Shown here one piece after another: positions 24,262-36,158 of a DNA stretch of 64,000 nt. A program made the position numbers and the translations under genes. Under the pieces are notes generated by a model. The model was not told the DNA's origin and made no database searches. It saw only the letters and a program-made list of their open reading frames with translations. The first letter of the stretch is position 1. Every line of letters starts with the position of its first letter. The DNA comes from Tetrahymena elliotti 4EA. Its lineage: Eukaryota; Ciliophora; Oligohymenophorea; Hymenostomatida; Tetrahymenidae. Location: NCBI GenBank assembly GCA_000231825.2, contig AFXF02001505.1, positions 372,001-436,000 of the forward strand, written 5' to 3'.

Positions 24262-25011
24262 ATGCTAAAAGACGTGATTTTACTAATAGCTCTAGCAGTT
24301 TCAATATTATTCAAAAACAATTTTTAGCATATTTTATATAAAGTCAGCAATTATTTGCAGCCTGAATTTTTAGTTAATATAAATGTAGATTTAACTTTTA
24401 ACGCATAATTAAGAATAAATCTATAATTTCATTTTCACATGTTAACCAGTGACTAAAAATAGATAGAGAAAAATAGAGATGATCAAGAAGATTTCAAAAA
24501 AGATGGAATGTTATAAAATGAATATTTTAGAGATTTTTTGATAGTTTAATAAAAACTTAATGTAGTAAAAACGGCTATAAAAAATAATCAACTAAACTTT
24601 CTATTGGTTGACTAAGGTTTTACGCCATTTTTTAAAACACAAAAAATTTTTACCAAAACAATTGATTTATTCATTAAAGAGAATTTTTAAAATTGTAATG
24701 ATTTATTTATTTTTTTTTATTTACTTATTTCTAAGAAGCAAACTAACATATAATAAGGTAAATATTTTTTAAAAAGGTTACTTTGAGCTTTTCTAAATCT
24801 AAATTTTTGTTTTATCATCAAATTTTACAGTAAGAAAAATAATTTAAAAATTATAGAATTGTTAGTTTCGGAATATTTTTTCAATACTTTGCTTAAAATA
24901 GATTTTGATAATTTTTCTTATTTATTGCTAATTAATAAAATAAGAGAATTCATTAATAGGGTAATTATTATTTACTTTAAGCTTATTTACAAACTTTAAC
25001 ATTTTATCTGA
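24262..25011 (+). CDS. Small unknown protein with N-terminal signal anchor
   Basis: Starts MLKDVILLIALAVSILFK, a hydrophobic segment that could be a signal peptide or membrane anchor. Charged sequence follows: TSDQKQIEKNRDDQEDFKKD, EYFRDFLIVQQKLNVVKTAI and FLLVDQGFTPFFKTQKIFT. An intron of about 60 nt (gtaaat..tacag, about 24759-24831) joins to an exon reading NNLKIIELLVSEYFFNTLL and INKIREFINR, with TGA at 25009. Unspliced, the frame ends earlier, at 24786. No known family is recognised. Roughly 220-230 residues, probably secretory or membrane-associated by inference. Confidence 0.45.
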
Positions 25012-25721
25012 GGTTTTTTTTGAAATGGAGTTCTTGGTTTTTCTTAAAATTTTAATGCAGATTGAATAAAAAATGTATTAATTTACCTTTTCATTTTTGA
25101 TTAAACATTTTTTTAATTTGAAATTTAGATTAGAAATCTTATTGATTTTTTTTTTTGTCATTAAAAAAATAATTTCCTTTTGTTTTATGATTTATTTATA
25201 TGAACAAAAAAATAGTTCAACTATCCAAATTTATTTAGAGCATATAAGATTTTGCTTAAAATTTATTTGATATGAAACTATCTTATTTTGAATAACTAAC
25301 TCAAATATTTCATTTTAAAACTTAGCCTTCTTAAATTTACAATTGTAAAATTTTATTACTTTTTTTTCCTTTTAACCATAAATTATATAAATGTATTTCA
25401 AATTATCTGAATGTTCTATTTTTTTTTATTTTTTGTTGAAAATTTTGAAAAGGGAGGAAATAAATATATGTGTGTAGAGAATATTATTTTGAAATGGTTG
25501 AAATAATAAATTAAAAATACATTATTAATATTTTTTGAATAGATTTATTTATTTAATAATAATTACTTTTTTATTCATAAAAGAACTAATTTTACATCAA
25601 ATTTACATAGATTAAAATCTTTTCATAATTAATTAACCAATATTGATAACATTATTATCATTTTAGCTTGGTTTCTGAATTTTTATTAAGTATATTAATT
25701 CCTTATTAAAATAAATATTTC
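25012..25721. other. Intergenic, convergent gene ends
   Basis: About 0.7 kb of A/T tracts between the 3' ends of the 24262 gene (+) and the cyclase gene (-). Nothing else seen. Confidence 0.5.
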
Positions 25722-28700
25722 TCAATCATGATAAGGTTTAAAGCCAGACCAGTCTTATGGAGCTTAATAGTCTGACTCACCCATAAATTCCAGTGTCGCT
25801 TTAGTGGGTCCATCATCTTTTTTATTATACAAAATAGTTTCAAAAATTTATTTAGCCTAAGTCCAATCGCCTTTTAGATATAAATCAAATGCTTTTTAAT
25901 AGATTTTAACAAATTCGAAGTCAAAATCTTTTAAAATAAGTCTCATATCTTTGTCTGTGTTTAAATATTCTTTGACATCAAAGATACTTGATTCTAAAAA
26001 CTGTACATATATTGATTTTTTTTATTTTTCTATTGACATCTTCTCCTAAATTGTCAAATCCTATATTTTTGAAGGAGGCAGATTATCTATTTACATATCA
26101 ATAGTGTAAAAACCAGTAGGCTATTAATATGATAATTGAAAATATAATAAATTAGTTTGGTTCTTTACAATAATAAATTATTACTTGAGCTTGGCCCTTT
26201 ATTTTTACATAATCAACCTATCTTATATATTCTTTGAAGCTTGGAGTAAGCAGATTATATACATCAGAAGAAAATAGTAAAGGAACTCCGTATCCCTTAG
26301 TTGCTCCTTCTAAACGCGAGGACATAGATACATTTGGAGATAAATAGGAAGCATCAATTTTAAAATCTGAGCCTATCGCACCTTCAATACTCCATCCAAT
26401 ATGTAAACCATAACCAATTTTTACCTTTTTTTAAGTAAAACCAATTATAAAAAATTAATCCAATTTTTTTTTAGTTAAATAGAGATAAAATAAATCCATA
26501 TTTTTTTTCTTTTGAGAATAAAAGTCACAGCATTATCATTGATACAGAAAGTATTTATATTAAATAAATGATAGGAGAAAAAAATCTTGAGAAAAATGAT
26601 TTGCTGGCTTGATACCTTGTAATTAGCCATACGTTAATTGAGTCTTTAATCTTTTCTATATTCTAGAATAATAGGTTCTCTGTTAATTTTAGCTTGTATT
26701 TTCATAAAAGAAAGTAGAGAGAACTCTGCCATGATACATGCATATGTAGAATCTTTGAAATCAATAGTATTATCATCATTTACTGAATATTTATCTTCCT
26801 AGAATTTCCAAACAAGCAAGAATGCATCACCAATATTCTATTATTAAATTATTTTTTTTATTAATTTTGATTAACCTGAAAGATATTAATTACTTTATTT
26901 GCAGCTCCCATAAATCTGTTTACCATAGTATGTACAATATCGCCAATGTTGTTAACAAAAACCATGACATCTTCCTATTTTAAATTTTAGTTTGATAAAT
27001 CAGCTTTTACAAAATAATTAAATTTACCTGCAAAACTTCTGTTGCATCAGTAAAATTTCTAATATCACAAAATCCATAAATGCAGCATTTTTTCTTACCT
27101 GAAATCATTGGATCAACTTCACCATGTTTGGCTATGTTACTACCTATAATATCACTTCCAGCTTCACCAAAACCTAATGCTAGCAAAGCACCAATCTTAA
27201 CAATAGCATTTTCAATAATTCTAGTTTCATACCGATCCTAAGACTCATCTATCAATTCTTAATCTTTAGCTGAAAGTGGATCGTTTGCAATTTAATTTAC
27301 CTATATTTTAGATATTAAAATAATAACTTTTTTTAACACTATTTGTTGGAATATTTTCGATTACTTTGTTTATCATACGTTCAATAGGGCCAAGAGCTAA
27401 ATTCTGTGCATCCTGAGAAAAAAAGAAAGCTGCAACTGAAATAACTAGTGAAACAAAAATAGTTCTACAAATAGAGAGAATTGCGTCTAATACTGCTAAA
27501 TCTCTCTAATTTGCAACTGTGATAAAAATAAGTGGGTCATCCGATTTAAGCATCGTACTTTACATAGAATTATATTATGGGTGATTTTTAAAAAATAAAT
27601 CTCTATCAAGATAAGCTACTGAGGGGATTAAATCTTAGTCTCTGATACCATCATATCCATCTGAAGTCCAATCAACATTAGGGTTATCAAAAGGTGTGGA
27701 AAAGTAAACGCATGGAGATTTTAAACTTTGTAGTAAACTTTTAGTGTTATCAATAGTTTAATATATATCTTCAATTTAAGCCTGAGGTAGACAACTATAA
27801 TTTGCAAGTGCAACTAGGTGAAATTCAGTCGAGTAAGGTAAATCAAAATAAAAACTCTTTTAAAGCATAGGTAAAATAAAAAGAAGTAGTAATATAACTA
27901 TGATAACTTTTTTTGTTGTTATGTCAGACAGACGCCTGCTAACTTTTGACTCTTTAAGATTACCTACCTAAGGATTATCTTGCTACTTTTAAAATTATTA
28001 AAGAATTAAATAAATTTGTATCTGAAAAAAGAAAATATTTATTTACATTTTCAGAGTCATTTTTACTAATATTCAATTAGCTGTCTATGTTTTGATTTGT
28101 TTGATTATTATTTTCACTGTTTCGAGCATCTCTACGATTATTTAATTCTATACTACCTCTTTCGCCTTTATTACCTTTAGAATTGGGATTTGAAGATTCA
28201 TTCCTTTTTGATTTCTATTTCATTTACTTCTTTTAAATTTTACTTTCCATTTCTTTTCTTTTTTTTTGTATTTATTCTTACTCTAATGCTTACTTATATA
28301 TCTTAGTAATTCTCATTAATCTTATAAGACGAACTACTCTACCAGCTCTATGTTTTTAAAATGTAAAAACTAAATTGATCATTAGAAAATACAAATATTT
28401 CTATGAGGATTTTGCAATACAAGTTAACAAATAAAATTCAAATTCGCTCTATTCTAATTTTTACTAATAATTTACCTCGTTCCCACACGAGAAGCTCTAC
28501 TAGCTCTTGTGATCTAGAGAGTATTTCTAATATTATTTTAAAAATAAACTGCTTTATTCAGACCCTAGATATCTAACAGCATGGTAATAGTAGATAAGAG
28601 ATCAAGCCAAAAGAAGAAAGAATTCCTGTATGAAGTATCGCATATTGACTACACTACAATTTAGAATGAAAACACAGAAATGCAAATAATAGTAAAGACA

Positions 28701-29362
28701 TCAAAATAAGGATCTGCACTCTAATTTTAAATAAATGTTTCATAAAATAACAATTTAAAAAGTCCGTTTTAATTTATCTAAAAAAAAATGGAATAAGTAG
28801 ATTATCAAATAATTTGATTATTTATTAGATTCAAATTGTTTAATGTTTTTAGTTAATTTTTTACTTTAGTTGTAGTTGCTACTCTAATATCATCTCCAAA
28901 CAAAGCATATATAGTAAAAATTGCTAAGAACAATTAAAAGTATAAAGATTCAATAAATCTTGTTAACTTTGGGTATTTCTGGGTGTCATTCTAATTGAAT
29001 ACATCAATCTTATTTCCATCTTTATTTGAGTGCCTTTCTCTCCCTTTAGAAGATGGCTAATTAGATAAATTTATCCTGGACATATTTTATTACTATCCAC
29101 CACTTTTAATCTTTTGATCTGATTTCTAACTATATTTAGAAGGCCTTCTTATATTGGAATTACCTGTCTAATTTTATTGTTTTTGAACAAAATATGTTAT
29201 TTTCTTGCCTCTTTGATATATATTTTATTAAATATTTACATCAACCATATTGTTTAAGTTTGAGTCAAATTGCTAAGTTTGTCCCACATTATTTTTCAAA
29301 ATGCTTTTTCTCTAAATAGTAGCATTACTAGGTTTTGAGTCAGCTAGTGAAAGGGGTAGCAT
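25722..29362 (-). CDS. Membrane class III nucleotidyl cyclase with voltage-sensor-like N-terminus
   Basis: A multi-exon gene of about 1,000 residues. A cytosolic Q/N/S-rich N-terminus (start MLPLSLADSKPSNATIQR) leads to four membrane segments: LFLAIFTIYALFG, FDVFTIICISVFSFQIVV, FFFWLDLLSTITMLLDI, and an S4-like helix, RASRASRVGTRAGRVVRLIR, with arginine at nearly every third or fourth residue. A basic linker is followed by VIIVILLLLFILP, an extracellular loop of about 150 residues, and a second helix, LAVLDAILSICRTIFVSLVI. The cyclase domain has metal-binding Asp in CIYGFCDIRNFTDATEVL and NIGDAFLLVWKF. DFKIDASYLSPNVSMSSR carries the Asn/Arg pair, with an Asp at the purine-specifying region that favours ATP. 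The tail includes DLYLKGDWTQAKQIFE. Ciliates are known for cyclases fused to channel-like domains. I see no K+ pore motif. It probably makes cAMP at the ciliary or plasma membrane. Confidence 0.88.
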
Positions 29363-30839
29363 AAAATAATTTTAGCAAGATATTATGTAGACAAATATTT
29401 AAGGCTATCTTCAATTTTTATTGAGTTTTCTATCTTACTGAATACTAAAAACCTACCTTTCTACTTCTTTAATTTGTTATTTTGTTTGGTTTATAGCAAA
29501 AATTTCAATACGACTAATCTTATAAAAATTATATTTTTTAATCAGTAATATTAAATAGATGTTAAATTTTTTATTATTTTTGCATTTCAGTAATTCATTC
29601 ATTTAATTAATTAGAGTTTGACAAATGAATAAGAATAAGACCTTTTTTCTTAACCCTTTAATCTGCATAGTTATTATATTTAAATTCCTTTGAAATTTCT
29701 ACTTCTTATATTTATGCTATTGCTTAATTTAAATGACTTTATTTTCTTCAAGCTTTTTTTTTTGAAAAATAATATTAATCAATAAATAAAAAATAACAGA
29801 AAATAAATACAAATAACTTATTTTCTTAATCTTCTTTAATAAAACATTTAATTTATTCTTATAGAAGAAATAATTCTATCAGCTATTGGAATAACAATAA
29901 GAAGAAATAGATTTAAAAAATACTTAGATATTATTTTTTGAATGGCTAGAAAGATTAGGATAATGACTTTATATTTTTTAAATAATTATTTGAAATTTAA
30001 CTTATTTGTGATCATCTCTAAAAAGTTAAATAAATTAATTAATTAGATTTTATTAAATTTTTTAATTAAAATAAATAATAGATTAGTAAAATAATTATTC
30101 TTTTTTCATATCAAATTAGGATGTCAATTTTGAATTTTAATGACTAAAAGTATAAATAGTTTGAATGTATTTCAAGAGATATACTGTTTACTGAACCTAA
30201 AATTGAAAAAGTTTTATAATTCACATAAAGAAAGTAAAATAGTAATTTTCCTATACAAAATAAATTAAGATATGATATTTGAAATACAAAATAAAATAAA
30301 TTTTATTAGATAGTTTTGTAGGTAGGAGATAGATAGGAGACAAATGATATATTAAAAAAAATCACTTATATTATAGAGAGTTAAGTATAGTAATCATTAC
30401 ATTTGTAATTGTTAGTTTATTAAGTTGAGGCAGATTATGATTTTATGTATGTATAAAAGATTATTAGGATTTATATATAAGTTTGAAAGCAGCTTCATGG
30501 ATTTTACAGGGTATAGTCAGGCAAAAAGAAACACAGTTTTTTTAAATATTTAGATTTGCCTATACTGAATTAATAAAATCAAACCCCGGATATCTATCAT
30601 AAATGTTTTTGCTAGTATTTTGGTAACCCAAAATAAAAGATTGGTTATTTATTTATTTGAAATTCTCCTCAACAATAAACTTATGCATGGATGATTTATT
30701 TAAATTAAAAATTTAGAAGATATTTTTTAATCGAATAACTTTCTTTTAAGCTTGTGTATTGTTTATTAGTTTTGTTTATTTATTTGTTAGTTTTTTATTT
30801 AGTAGAAAGATAGAAACTTTGTTTATGTACTATCTTTTA
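29363..30839. other. Intergenic, between tandem minus-strand genes
   Basis: About 1.5 kb holding the 5' flank of the cyclase gene and the 3' flank of the Myb gene. AT-rich, no coding signal seen. GT-rich stretches near 30760-30840 are probably 3' UTR of the Myb gene. Confidence 0.45.
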
Positions 30840-33800
30840 TCATTATTTGTTCATTGTATTAATTGTCTACTAATATTGGTTACCCATTTATCCTGTAGGA
30901 TAGATGTAATTTAAGTTGCTAGCATTACTTTGTCCTCCAAAGTTAGGATTGTATTAAGTATTATCAGTATATGGAATAAATGCTTAGTTGTTATTTGACA
31001 AGTCAAAACTATTTCGTTGCATAAACAAAAATTATTGCCCATCCTCAATTTTCATTGGATTTATTTGATTTATTTATTAAGCCATGTTACCGATTACAGA
31101 GAAAGAAGTTTAATTTGTGGAGAAAGAGGGGATTCCCATCATATTTGTGCCCATTCCTGTAACATGAGCTGTGGGTCCTGCATTATTCTAAATTCCAGCT
31201 GAAAAGTGCTATCCTGCATTTTATCCTGTACTATAGTCATTATAATAAGCCTGCTAGCTCTGATATAGATTATTTTGCTATGTCTACTATACTTGAGTTT
31301 AGTTTGTGTTTAAAGCTTACTGTGTTAGTATTTAAGTATTATGAGCCCCACTTAAGATATTCGTTGTAGCTGGAAGTATTTGTTAAGGATGAGTACTTGT
31401 AAAGTTTAGAGGTGCATCTTATTAAGTTATTCCTATTTATTGTTGTTAATTACTATTTTATTTATGCTATTACATCATTATATTTTAACTATTTTGTGGG
31501 GCTTAATATTGAGGAATAGGATTAGTGTTAATAGTCACTTTATTTTGGGCTTTAATACTATTTGAGTTATCACTATTAATTAAATAATCAATTAAAATAT
31601 TATTAATGAATTAAAAGAAATTTTTACTAAGGATTATTATTGTTGCTTGTAAAGTTAATCTACTCAACTTCTATTTAGCCTTGAGTAGTTTTATTATTCT
31701 ACAATTTGGAAAGGTTATTGCCATTTTGAGATGCTTAAGCCCATATTTTTTACATCTATTGCTATTAAGATGGGGGTGTCAAATAAACCTCATTTTTAGA
31801 TAAATTAACTATAGCATATGAATATTAGTCTGAGTCATTGTACTATAAATCTTAGTAGTTCATTACTTTAAGTTTAATTTCATCTTTCATGTCAATATGC
31901 TCCAAAGAAGGTATCTTCTGCTAAATAAAACCACTTTAATTTTAGTTTTGTTGATTGTTTTAGTTAGGAATATCTTAATATGAGTGACTCACGAATTCTT
32001 CAATGCTATCGGCTTTAGATCTGTGATTGATATAAGAAGTTAATTTAAGATTTTTAATTAATAAAATGTTATTTACTGAGTAATCTATCCTCCAAGAACA
32101 ATCTATTAGTTAAAGAAATCAAAATTTTAGCTTCCTATGTGGGGGTTGCTAGTGATATTTCCTTGGCTTGGTGTAATACCTTATTATTATTGTTATTATT
32201 GCTGAAGCTATTATTATTGGTTAATACCATTTTATTAGTAAATTCCCTACTATTACTACTACTATTAATATATTCCATTTTTATTTTTATCATCGCTCGC
32301 TTAAAGCTATTGATTGTATTAACTAGGTTAATAATTGCTTTATTTTTGATAAATGGGAGCTTTATAAGGACTATTTTAATCCATAGGTTTTGGGTTCTCA
32401 GAGTTGTTTCTACTATTTTGTTTGAATTGACTTTCTTAATGAGTGTGTTAGCGAAGATGACTCTAATGCTGATTTGAATTGCTACTCTAATAACCTAAAA
32501 TATTGTTGCTATGTGTATTTTCCATTTCTCCATCTTCATCTTGCTTGCATTTTATTGAATCAGAGTATGCTTTGCTAAAAATTGATTCTATGATAATTTT
32601 ATCAAAAATATAAGCATAAATTTCCTGTTTATATTAAATTTTTACTTTAAGCTGTATGAGGAGAAGGGGAGTGTCTAGAAGTATCGTCATCAGAGGACAT
32701 TGATTCATAGTTTTTATGAATAAATTGTAGCATTTTACTCTTTTATTTCTTAAATGCTTTTGAATTGCGGCTTGAATCAGAATAAACAGAGTTGTTATCA
32801 CTTGAATAACACTCGCTAGAGTTAATTTTAAGATTGTTTTCAATATTCTTTATTAGCTTATTAATCAATTTCTTTTCATTAACATTATCTTTTCCCAATG
32901 GTGAATCCATAGTTCCTCCATTTCCACCACTATTTTAATTTTATTCACTGCTTACTTCTTCTGATTCATAAATTTAAGAATCATCAAAAGAATCTTATAT
33001 TCCTGCTTTTTCATTTTTCTCAATATGTTTTCTAAATATTGCATGAAATCTATTCTTCACAGCATTTTCAGTTCTCCCTCTTAACTTTTTTGCTATAATT
33101 GACCACTTTTTACCAAGTTCTTTAGCCAACTTTAACAATTCTAAATCTTCTTCTTAAGTCCAGCTACCCCTATATTTTAATTATTTATTAAATTTAACAA
33201 ACAGAATCTCTAATAATCTTATTTATACTTTTTAATATCTGGATCATGATAGTTGTTAAAGTGTTCTCTGCATTACTTAGGTGTTCTATAAATTTTTTAA
33301 TTTGTTTCGTAGAAAAGCCTAGTTGAGACTTCCACCCAATCTTTTTTACCCTTTTCCCTATTTTTATATTTTTAAAAATATATTGAAGTTTTATTAGTAA
33401 TTCAATGAATTATTTATACTAGACTTGGTTCACAATTGTGGGAAGTATTTCATTTTCTTCTTTGGTCCATGGCTCATCTTGAATGTTTACTTTACACATT
33501 TTTAGCCACTTAAATCTGCAGCTCTCTTTGTCTTTTCCAGGTACCATATTTGCAATAAACTGCCAATCACTTTCAGTCTATTTAATAAAAATATGTTTTA
33601 GAATGTTATTAAAAATTGAACTTTCTTAATATTCTATTTGACAAAAGTAAAAATATTTTTTGCTTAGCAGAATAGTTTTAAATATAATTATTATTTCTAA
33701 TAATTGTGAAACTAAATGATAACTTACCAGATTCTTATGGGTTTAGACATTGTGATGAGCACAATATTTCATAACACACCAAACCAAAATAGTGATATCA

Positions 33801-34787
33801 TCTTCATTCCAATTTTTTTTCAAAGTTTTAGTTACTTACATTCTATTTTTTTATTAAATACAATAATTCAGCAAATTACTTAGAGCGTTTTTCTTTTATA
33901 ATCATATCAGAAAAACAAAAATTTAAATGAAAAGTTCAAAGAAGACTCATAGACTAATAGAGATAAAAAAGCTCTCTTTTTTTATGAATAGAGAAAATAA
34001 GTACTGTATTTTCTATAAATTTTCAATAAGTAGCAGTAGTATTAATAATACATAAGCACAAAAAGTTAAGAAAATTATCTTTGTCATTTTTTTAAAGAAA
34101 AAATACTTTACTTTTGAATATCCTTTTCATAGATTTTTAGTAGTTCAACATAGGGAGGGAAATCAACTGGGCATTACTTAGTTATAATAGTATCTTTGAC
34201 ATTTAGTTTTGTGTCCTTTAAATTTCCTATCTATTCTGAAAATTAATGAAAACACTTGCGATTATGCTAAAGTCTTTCGTGCAAACTCATTTCATTAATT
34301 ATTTCCTATTGCTAGTCTATTTTTTAATTATTTTTAAAGTTCAATTTTGAATTCATTGAGTTAAGAGGGCATATGAGCACATTTTAGAAAGGTAAAAGTT
34401 TAAAAAATTATTTTTATTTTTGCAAAAATGGAGGATTTAACTAATAGACTTATAAAAAAAAATAAATAATAATTTACTCATGAAATCATCTGCATAGTGT
34501 TATTGATTGTTAGCGTATTCAGCACAATAGTTAAAATCGTAGTTATTTTCTATTTTTTTAAAATAAAATCATTACAAAAACTCTTGGTTCCAATCTTCTT
34601 ATTTATAGAGCAAATGCATGCACTCTATATCTGTTCAGTGCTTATGTTGCAATGAAGAGAAATAATTCATTTATTTGGTAATGGGTGTGGATTAAATATA
34701 AATATTAAATTAATTATTACTATATTATAGGCTATTATTGTGAATAGGGCTGATTTCGCTTAACGATGGCTTTTCCAATCGTTTCAT
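30840..34787 (-). CDS. Three-repeat Myb/SANT DNA-binding protein with Q/N-rich C-terminus
   Basis: Repeat 1 (about 33480-33840, split by an intron) reads KKNWNEDDITILVWCVMKYC and DWQFIANMVPGKDKESCRF. Repeat 2 (about 33240-33480) begins DEPWTKEENEILPTIVNQ and continues KKDWVEVSTQAFLRNKLKN. Repeat 3 (about 33030-33180) reads YRGSWTQEEDLELLKLAKEL then KWSIIAKKLRGRTENAVKNR. The helix-turn-helix tryptophans are present, though repeats 1 and 2 are divergent. The C-terminal half is low complexity, with a polyglutamine region near 32160-32290 encoded by mixed CAA/TAA/TAG, and ends MNK then TAA (Q), TGA at 30840-30842. It is likely a nuclear transcription regulator. The start chosen is MKRLEKPSLSEIS at 34787, in a GC-richer patch. 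Splicing between 34787 and 34356 is uncertain, because simple reading meets isolated TGAs that must be intronic. Confidence 0.82.
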
Positions 34788-36158
34788 AGTACGCGGGTTC
34801 TTGTTTTTTTTTATAAATCGAAATTAAAAATAAACTTTTTTATCAAATATTGTCAAGTAATACAAATTTTATCACAAATTTTTTTTTCTTGTTTTGTTTT
34901 GTGCTTTCTTAATTTTTTAATAAGTCCCTTTACGAAAACCCAATTTTTTAGCTAATTTCCTTTTAATTTTTATAACAAAAATAAGAATAAAAGTACCTAA
35001 ATTCTTAAGATTATTTTATTTTATTTTAAAACCAGAAATTAATATTAATTTTTTACCTTATTTAATATTCAATATTTAATTGTTTCTAATTCTCCATCTA
35101 TCAAAACTCATTTTCGATTCTCTTATGTAATGCTTTAATATTCTTTCATTCTAATTTTTTTTATTGTTTCGTGATAAGTTAATTCATATATTTAATATAA
35201 AATAACATTTTTATTTTAATCTAGTTGTATGTATCGTTCTCTACTATTTTCTTACTTTTATGAGAATTAATTTTTCTAATTCTTTTGTAAATTTTAAGCT
35301 GATAAATTTACTAAGACATTTAATTTCATTTTTCTTTTATTAAATGTATTCTTAGAATACTTTGTTGATTTTTACATTTTTTGTTATGATTTATTAAAAA
35401 TGACAAAAATTATATTAATAGAGACACAAATTAATGTTAAAATTTGATATCAAGCATACTATTTATAATGTAAAAGTTAGTTTTTTTAATTTTAAATGAA
35501 GATTAAATAAAAAGAGTTCTAAATTTTATAAAAGATAAATGGATTAAATCTAGATATTAAAATTATTTTCAAAAAACATTTTTTTAAATTGATAAGAATA
35601 TATCACCAATGATTCTTTTAAATAATATAATCTTAAAATTTATAAAAGCTTTATTCAGGCTTTTTTATGTAAAAATTTATGGTTCAAAATGGGTACACTA
35701 AAATGAATAATTTACTATTTAGAGATTATAGCTATATTAAAAGGTTATAGATATTTCTTAATAAAATAGGCTTGATAAGTAGAATTAAAAGTAGATAGAT
35801 ACAAAAAGTTTTTAAATCACTAATTAAAAATGAAGGTTTAATTATTATTAAATCTAAATCATGAAAATAAAAAGAATGAAAGAAGCAATTCGTCTGATCC
35901 ATAAACATCTCCAAATACTTCTAAATAAACTCCCTCTTAGAATGTTTAAAATTTAGTTTCACCATCTAGGATAATGTAGCCAAGAAGAAAATCTCACCTA
36001 TTTGGTTATTTATTCAAAAACTTGGTTTCAAAAGTAAATCCAATTCTTGATTTATAAATTTCATTTTAATATTAATAATAATAAAATGATTGATAAAAAA
36101 GTGCACTGCAGAGTTGCTTTAAAAAAATGTGAAAGAAAGAAATGCTTACGACATCAAA
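34788..36158. other. Divergent intergenic region
   Basis: About 1.4 kb between the Myb gene (-) and the CNB-domain gene (+), presumably containing both promoters. T-rich on the plus strand near the Myb start. The minus-strand frame at 35732-35914 shows no protein-like features. Confidence 0.5.

Noticed and set aside
25722..29362. Cyclase considered as a guanylyl cyclase
   Set aside because: DFKIDASYLSPNVSMSSR carries Asp where guanylyl cyclases usually have Cys, so ATP is the likelier substrate. Not excluded.
32139..32477. Leucine/isoleucine-rich 112-aa plus-strand frame that looks like a membrane protein
   Set aside because: Antisense of the polyglutamine/N-rich coding region of the Myb gene. 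CAA/TAA/TAG glutamine codons read on the other strand as Leu/Ile/Val.
34736..34805. GC-richer island ending in a long T run, considered as a Pol III small RNA or tRNA
   Set aside because: No tRNA arms or U6-like sequence. On the minus strand it reads MKRLEKPSLSEISPIHN and joins by a good intron to the Myb gene, so it is more likely coding.
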